A stretch of DNA of 64,000 nt. It comes from Duganella sp. CF402. Lineage in GTDB: Bacteria; Pseudomonadota; Gammaproteobacteria; Burkholderiales; Burkholderiaceae_D. A program made the position numbers and the translations under genes. Below are positions 57,663 through 64,000 of this stretch, piece after piece; positions within the stretch are counted from its first letter, which is position 1; every line of letters begins with the position of its first letter. Below the pieces are notes generated by a model. It searched no databases and was not told the origin of the DNA. It saw only the letters and a list, made by a program, of their open reading frames with translations. The stretch covers positions 124,001 through 188,000 of the forward strand of contig NZ_FOBG01000003.1 of the NCBI RefSeq assembly GCF_900109645.1. The letters are read 5' to 3'.

Positions 57663-58724
57663 ATGTGGAACAGGGCAAGCGTCATGCTGTTATTCAGCCT
57701 CGCCGGTTGTGGCGGCGGTTCGGGGTCGGTATCGGTCGGCGGCGGCACGACGACACCGCCGATTGATCCGGCGCCGTCGAATCCGCATGTACTGGCCAGC
57801 GGGCTGCAAGCGCCGTGGTCGATCGCCTTCCTCGACGCCACGCCGCTGGTCAGCGAGCGCGGCACGGCGCGGATTCTGGCCGTAGGCGTAGGTGGCACGC
57901 TGACGCCGATTGCCACCATCGCCGGCGTCAGCGGCAGTGGCGAAGGCGGGCTGCTCGGCATCGCGGTACGCGACGGCTACCTGTACGCTTACTTCACCGC
58001 CAGCGACGGCAACCGCATCGAACGCTACCCGCTCACCGGCGCCGGCGCCGCAGCGCGTCTGGGCGCGGCGCAGCTGCTACTCGGTGGCATCCCCTCGCGC
58101 AGCAACCACAACGGCGGCCGCCTCGCCTTCGGCCCGGACGGCATGCTGTATGCCAGCACCGGCGATGCCGGCACCGGCAGCCGCTCGCAAGACCTGGGCT
58201 CGCTGGCGGGCAAGATCCTGCGCATGACACCCGACGGCCGCGTGCCGGCCGACAATCCGTTCGTCGGCTCCTACGTCTACAGCTACGGCCATCGCAACGT
58301 GCAGGGCCTGGCGTGGGCGGCAGACGGCAGCATGTACGCCTCCGAGTTCGGCGAGAATACGTGGGACGAGCTCAACCTCATCAAGGCCGGCGGCAACTAC
58401 GGCTGGCCGGAGGTCGAAGGCAAAGCCGGCAACGCCAAGTACATCGATCCGCTGCAGCAATGGCCCACCTCGGCGGCCAGCCCGAGCGGCATCGCCGTCA
58501 GCGGCGGTAACCTCTACATCGCCAACCTGCGCGGCGAGCGCCTGCGCAAAGTGCCGCTGTCGGCGACCGGCAGCGCCACCGAGTTCTACGTCAAACAATA
58601 CGGCCGCCTGCGGGACGTGGTGGTGGCGCCGGACGGCCGGCTCTACATCCTCACCAACAACACCGACGGCCGCGGCACGCCACAAACCGGCGACGACCGC
58701 ATCCTGAGCGTGCCCCTACTGTAG
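57663..58724 (+). CDS. PQQ-dependent sugar dehydrogenase-like lipoprotein
   Basis: 353 residues with lipobox LAGC (Cys17 region) and a six-bladed propeller of the soluble glucose dehydrogenase/sorbosone dehydrogenase (GSDH) family: GLQAPWSIAFLD near 45, GLLGIAVRDGYLYAYFTA, SNHNGGRLAFGPDGMLYASTGDAG with the catalytic-type His, GKILRMTPDGRVPADNP, GHRNVQGLAWAADGSMYASEFGENTWDELNLI. It would oxidise a sugar C1 with PQQ in the periplasm, electrons going to an unknown acceptor. The in-frame open region upstream of 57663 belongs to the LysR strand context; the signal peptide fixes the start. Confidence 0.88.
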   Translation: MWNRASVMLLFSLAGCGGGSGSVSVGGGTTTPPIDPAPSNPHVLASGLQAPWSIAFLDATPLVSERGTARILAVGVGGTLTPIATIAGVSGSGEGGLLGIAVRDGYLYAYFTASDGNRIERYPLTGAGAAARLGAAQLLLGGIPSRSNHNGGRLAFGPDGMLYASTGDAGTGSRSQDLGSLAGKILRMTPDGRVPADNPFVGSYVYSYGHRNVQGLAWAADGSMYASEFGENTWDELNLIKAGGNYGWPEVEGKAGNAKYIDPLQQWPTSAASPSGIAVSGGNLYIANLRGERLRKVPLSATGSATEFYVKQYGRLRDVVVAPDGRLYILTNNTDGRGTPQTGDDRILSVPLL

Positions 58725-59729
58725 CGCCGGCGCGCACCAGCGCTGCAACTTAGCGGCCAATAATTTTTCGTCCGGCAGCAGTATCTGGTAATCAGCCGCA
58801 ACGATTTGGTTGGGCAAATTGTGAAGCGCGTAATGCGCTTCGGCAGCTCCCTTGCCAGCACACAGTATGAGGCCCACCGGCGGGTTCTCCCCTGGCTTGG
58901 TCCAATGTTCGCGAGCATAGTTAAGATAAAGATGCATCTGCCCGGCATCACCGGCGTTGAACTTGCTGGTCTTGAGTTCAATGACAACCAGGCAGTTGAG
59001 GCGGCGGTGAAAGAACAGCAGATCAACGCGGAACCAAGTGTCGTCCAGTCTCAACCGACGCTGGCGGCCGACAAAAGCAAAGTCGTCGCCCAATTCGAGC
59101 AGGAAGTCTTCCATATGCCGGATCAGCGCTTCCTCCAGTTCGGACTCCGAGTACTCGTCCTTAAGATCAAGGAACTCCAGCACAAACGGATCCTTGATGG
59201 CTTGCTCCGGCGTCATCACGTCCTCCGGCTTGGAGACCGCCCCCTGCTGCAGTATTTTGGCCGTATTTACCGACAACGCGGTACGTTCATAGAGGAGACT
59301 ATTCACCTGTCGGTCTAACTGCCGAACCGACCAGCCATTACGCAAAGCCTCCGCCTCGTAAAAGAATCTGGCTTCGACTCCTTTCACCGACATCAAGCGA
59401 ACATAGGCTGACCAAGGCAGTACGAATTTGCCAGACGGTGTCTGGTTAATTTCCGGCCAGCATAAATAAAAAGTCCGCATTTGCTGCAAGTTCTGCCGGC
59501 TGAAACCACGCCCGAAGCGTTTGCTCAGATCGGTAGAGAGCCGTTTAAGAAGCGCCTCCCCATAAGCAGCACGCTGCGCCCCCGCCTACTCACTTTCCAC
59601 GATACGACGGCCTATCTCCCAATAAGCAGTGGTCATCAAAGAGTTGATGCTGCGCGCTGCAGCCCGGCGCGAATTTTCCAGCAACTCAACGATCTGCGCG
59701 TGAATATCGTCATAGTTGGCGATGAGCAT
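58716..59729 (-). pseudogene. YhcG/DUF1016-type PDDEXK nuclease gene interrupted by amber codon
   Basis: Read in frame from ATG 59729 (AGGAGGG 8 bases upstream) the gene encodes 336 residues with one in-frame TAG at 59588-59586, codon 48. The N-terminal DUF1016 part is intact: MLIANYDDIHAQIVELLENS, YWEIGRRIVESE, then TAG, then AGAQRAAYGEALLKRLS, RFGRGFSRQNLQQMRTFYL. Homologues usually have Gln at the stop (EYEQGGKARAAYG-like), so a single CAG-to-TAG change explains it. The C-terminal nuclease fold is complete (FRVDLLFFHRRLNCLVVIELK near 195-215: Asp and ExK). The 258-residue stretch after the stop could be translated from TTG 59489 but lacks the N-terminal domain. Function of YhcG proteins: structure-specific/antiphage-related nuclease, not firmly known. 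Confidence 0.85.
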
Positions 59730-60079
59730 TTTCCAGCCCTCCTTGGCGTGAGATTACTCAAAGCTTAGCCCCGCTCAACTGAGCTCTTTTAGATCAAGCG
59801 CAAACGAATCGCTGAGTTTTCGCCACCTTCGCCCGCGAATTTTCGTAAAAATCTTTGTTTTTCGATAGCAATATTGCTAAAAACGAAGTATTGTTGTGTG
59901 TGCACATGGGCGCTATCAATGACCAACGCTGCGCCGTCGAAAATTGTTGAGACGTACAATTTTTTCAGTTTTGTGTTGTGTGGAGCAACAGGAATATTTA
60001 TTGCCTGTTGTTACGGGCTGTGGGTCGGACTACAATCGGGAATTCACCTTAGTCGTGTCATTTTGCGGAACTCGTTCAT
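59730..60079. other. Intergenic region, AT-rich, no gene
   Basis: About 350 bases without a supportable gene between the nuclease gene and the response regulator. Lower GC than the surroundings. It contains a perfect 14-bp palindrome TAGCAATATTGCTA (59866-59879). Short open frames from 59874 and 59944 run into the response-regulator start in other frames and look random. The regulator promoter must lie here. Confidence 0.7.
59866..59879. promoter_or_regulatory. Perfect 14-bp palindrome
   Basis: TAGCAATATTGCTA, about 200 bases upstream of the HD-GYP gene in AT-rich DNA. A possible operator; owner unknown. Confidence 0.4.
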
Positions 60080-61585
60080 ATGTCTTTTTTGTCTTCTGCT
60101 TCCCCCAAGTTAGCACCGTGGAAAGTTCTGTTGGTCGACGACGAACCGGACATTCATGACATCACCAAACTGACCCTGAGCCGCTTCCGCCTCGACGGCC
60201 GCGCCCTGACTTTCCTGCACGCCTACAGCGGCGCGGAAGCCAAGGAGGTGATGGCGCGCGAGACCGATATCGCGCTGGTGTTCCTCGACGTGGTGATGGA
60301 AAAGGAAGACTCCGGCCTCGAAGTCGCGCGCTGGATGCGCGAAGACGCCGACAACCAGTTCACCCGCATCGTGCTGCGCACCGGCCAGCCCGGCCAGGCG
60401 CCGGAAGAACGCGTGATCGTTAATTACGACATCAACGATTACAAGGAAAAGACCGAGCTCGACCGCACCAAGCTGTTCACCACCACCTTCGCCGCCCTGC
60501 GCGCCTACCGCGACATCATGAAGGTAGAGGAAGCGCACCGCGCGCAGGTCAATTACCGCGAAGGCCTGGAGCGCGTGATCGCCGCCTCGGCCCACATCTT
60601 CCAGCAGCGTAACCTGAAAGACTTCGCCAACGGCCTGCTGCAGCAAGTGGTGGCGCTGCTGCGCCTTGAGCACAGCATGCTGCTGCGCCTGCGCGGCGCC
60701 ACCGCCATCAGCGGCGAGAACGATTACGAAATCCTGGCCCAGATCGGCGACGAGGAAGGCTCGCTGCTGACGCCGCAGGTCATGGCCCAGCTGGACGCCG
60801 CCAAGAGCAACAAGATCTCGCGCGTGGAAGGCGACACCTACATCGGCTACTTCCCCAACAACAGCGGCAAGGCCTCGCTGCTGGTGCTGAAAGGCGTGGC
60901 GGAAATCTCGGAGATCGACACCAAGCTGCTGGAAGTTTTCTGCTCCGGCGTCGCGATCGCCTTCGACAACATCCTGCTGAACCAGGAAATCACCGACACC
61001 CAGGCCGAGCTGATCCTGCGCCTCGGCGACGTGGTCGAATCGCGCTCCAACGAAGCCGGCAACCACGTACGCCGCATGTCGGAAGTGTGCCACCTGCTGG
61101 CCTTGGCAGCCGGCCTGCCGGAAGACGAAGTGGCGGTGCTGCGCCACGCCGCGCCGATGCACGACATCGGCAAGATCGCCACGCCGGACGCGGTGCTGCT
61201 CAAGCCGGGCAAGCTTGACGCGGCCGAATGGGAAATCATGAAGCAGCACCCGGCCGTCGGCCTGTCCATTCTCGACGGCTCGCAGCGACCGATCCTGAAA
61301 GCGGCCGCCGTGATCGCCCACCAGCACCACGAAAAATTCGACGGCAGCGGCTACCCGCAAGGCCTGAAGGGCCATGACATCCACCCGTACGCGCGCATCG
61401 TCGCCGTGGCCGATGTGTTCGACGCGCTGATGCACAAGCGCTGCTACAAGGAAGCCTGGCCGATCGAGAAAGTGATCGACCACCTGCGCGAAGTCTCGGG
61501 CCACCACCTCGATCCGGTGTACGTCGACCTGCTGATCAAGAACATCGACAAAGCGCTGGCCATCAACGAGCGCCTGCCAGATTGA
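60080..61585 (+). CDS. Response regulator with REC, DUF3369 and HD-GYP domains
   Basis: 501 residues. REC domain: DDEPD acidic pocket near 20, phospho-acceptor Asp in FLDVVM near 71, Lys in DYKEKTE near 123. Middle DUF3369 region (about 160-305), then HD-GYP phosphodiesterase domain with HAAPMHDIGKIATPD (HD) near 353-367 and HHEKFDGSGYPQG (GYP variant) near 412. The protein should hydrolyse c-di-GMP to GMP in response to phosphorylation by an unlinked histidine kinase. Stop codon TGA at 61583-61585. Together with the GAF-GGDQF-EAL protein it is the second c-di-GMP turnover gene in the window. Confidence 0.93.
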   Translation: MSFLSSASPKLAPWKVLLVDDEPDIHDITKLTLSRFRLDGRALTFLHAYSGAEAKEVMARETDIALVFLDVVMEKEDSGLEVARWMREDADNQFTRIVLRTGQPGQAPEERVIVNYDINDYKEKTELDRTKLFTTTFAALRAYRDIMKVEEAHRAQVNYREGLERVIAASAHIFQQRNLKDFANGLLQQVVALLRLEHSMLLRLRGATAISGENDYEILAQIGDEEGSLLTPQVMAQLDAAKSNKISRVEGDTYIGYFPNNSGKASLLVLKGVAEISEIDTKLLEVFCSGVAIAFDNILLNQEITDTQAELILRLGDVVESRSNEAGNHVRRMSEVCHLLALAAGLPEDEVAVLRHAAPMHDIGKIATPDAVLLKPGKLDAAEWEIMKQHPAVGLSILDGSQRPILKAAAVIAHQHHEKFDGSGYPQGLKGHDIHPYARIVAVADVFDALMHKRCYKEAWPIEKVIDHLREVSGHHLDPVYVDLLIKNIDKALAINERLPD

Positions 61586-61616
61586 ATAAGCATATTTGCA
61601 ATTGATCGTAGGAAGT

Positions 61617-61672
61617 CGATTTCCTTGCTCGTAAGATCGTGCTCTGTCTCACCAGACCACGCAAGGAAATCG
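61617..61672 (+). promoter_or_regulatory. 12-bp inverted repeat covering the TonB receptor RBS
   Basis: CGATTTCCTTGC (61617-61628) and GCAAGGAAATCG (61661-61672), perfect 12-base arms with a 32-base loop. The right arm contains the AAGGA ribosome binding site of the receptor gene (ATG 61675). In RNA this would hide the start, a possible translational switch. Confidence 0.55.
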
Positions 61673-61674
61673 CG

Positions 61675-64000
<2,326 letters not shown>

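Noticed and set aside
59874..60159. Two short open frames before the response regulator
   Set aside because: No ribosome binding site, no recognisable sequence, and both run into the regulator start in other frames.

Overview
The window is GC-rich (roughly 60-65 % by eye) and densely coded. It looks like a chromosome segment from a betaproteobacterium of the Oxalobacteraceae (Duganella/Massilia/Rugamonas-like). The basis is several carbohydrate-type TonB-dependent receptors, a Burkholderiales-type porin, a PEP-CTERM protein, a DUF6701/MshQ-like protein, PhoX and small Ala-rich secreted proteins. The genus is an inference, since no rRNA or marker gene is present.

Layout. 1-5.8 kb: 3' end of a chemoreceptor, a DUF2807 lipoprotein, a MazG-like NTP pyrophosphatase, a secreted GH5 glucanase with a LacI-type operator in front, a porin and a periplasmic L-asparaginase. 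5.9-30.3 kb: a polysaccharide-utilisation locus. It holds a LacI regulator; kduI-kduD; a mutarotase-like protein; an AGE-family epimerase; a PfkB kinase; GH97; a LacY-like symporter; GH88; GH43; a beta-propeller protein; a TonB receptor; GH2; a beta-helix (GH28-like) enzyme; a PEP-CTERM protein; and a large alginate-lyase-like protein. 30.5 kb: tRNA-Arg(CCG). 30.6-36.6 kb: an esterase-like hydrolase, then a Tat-exported amine oxidase, cytochrome c, periplasmic RidA and TonB receptor in one orientation. 36.7-38.7 kb: a TnsB/Mu-type transposase-like gene with a substituted catalytic residue, coupled to a 48-codon ORF. 38.9-49.8 kb: a DeaD-type helicase with two DbpA domains, hydrolases, three paralogous small secreted proteins, an SDR, an M28 peptidase, an MshQ-like protein and a dienelactone hydrolase. 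49.8-64 kb: a GAF-GGDEF-EAL protein, small membrane/thioesterase/DUF3016 genes, PhoX, an MFS/LysR pair, a PQQ sugar dehydrogenase lipoprotein, a YhcG-type nuclease gene broken by an amber codon, an HD-GYP response regulator and a TonB receptor running off the end.

The most coherent system is the 5.9-30.3 kb locus. Ten copies of a palindrome, GTTATCGATAAC or a near match, occur almost only there. They sit at the start of lacI, before kduI, before the symporter, before the TonB receptor (two), before the beta-helix enzyme and before the lyase-like gene (two). Two more perfect copies lie inside kduI and beyond the 3' end of lacI. At three promoters the site abuts or overlaps a recognisable -10. 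I read this as one LacI-family regulon. Secreted lyase and glycosidases would cut a uronate-containing polysaccharide, the TonB receptor and symporter would import oligomers, GH88 would release unsaturated uronate, and KduI/KduD would convert it towards 2-keto-3-deoxygluconate. The polysaccharide cannot be named from sequence alone, and no KDPG aldolase is in the window.

The other items I would check first are the amine oxidase-cytochrome-RidA-TonB receptor operon, the D-to-N transposase-like protein, the duplicated RNA-binding domain in the helicase, the amber-interrupted nuclease gene and a long inverted repeat covering the ribosome binding site of the last TonB receptor.
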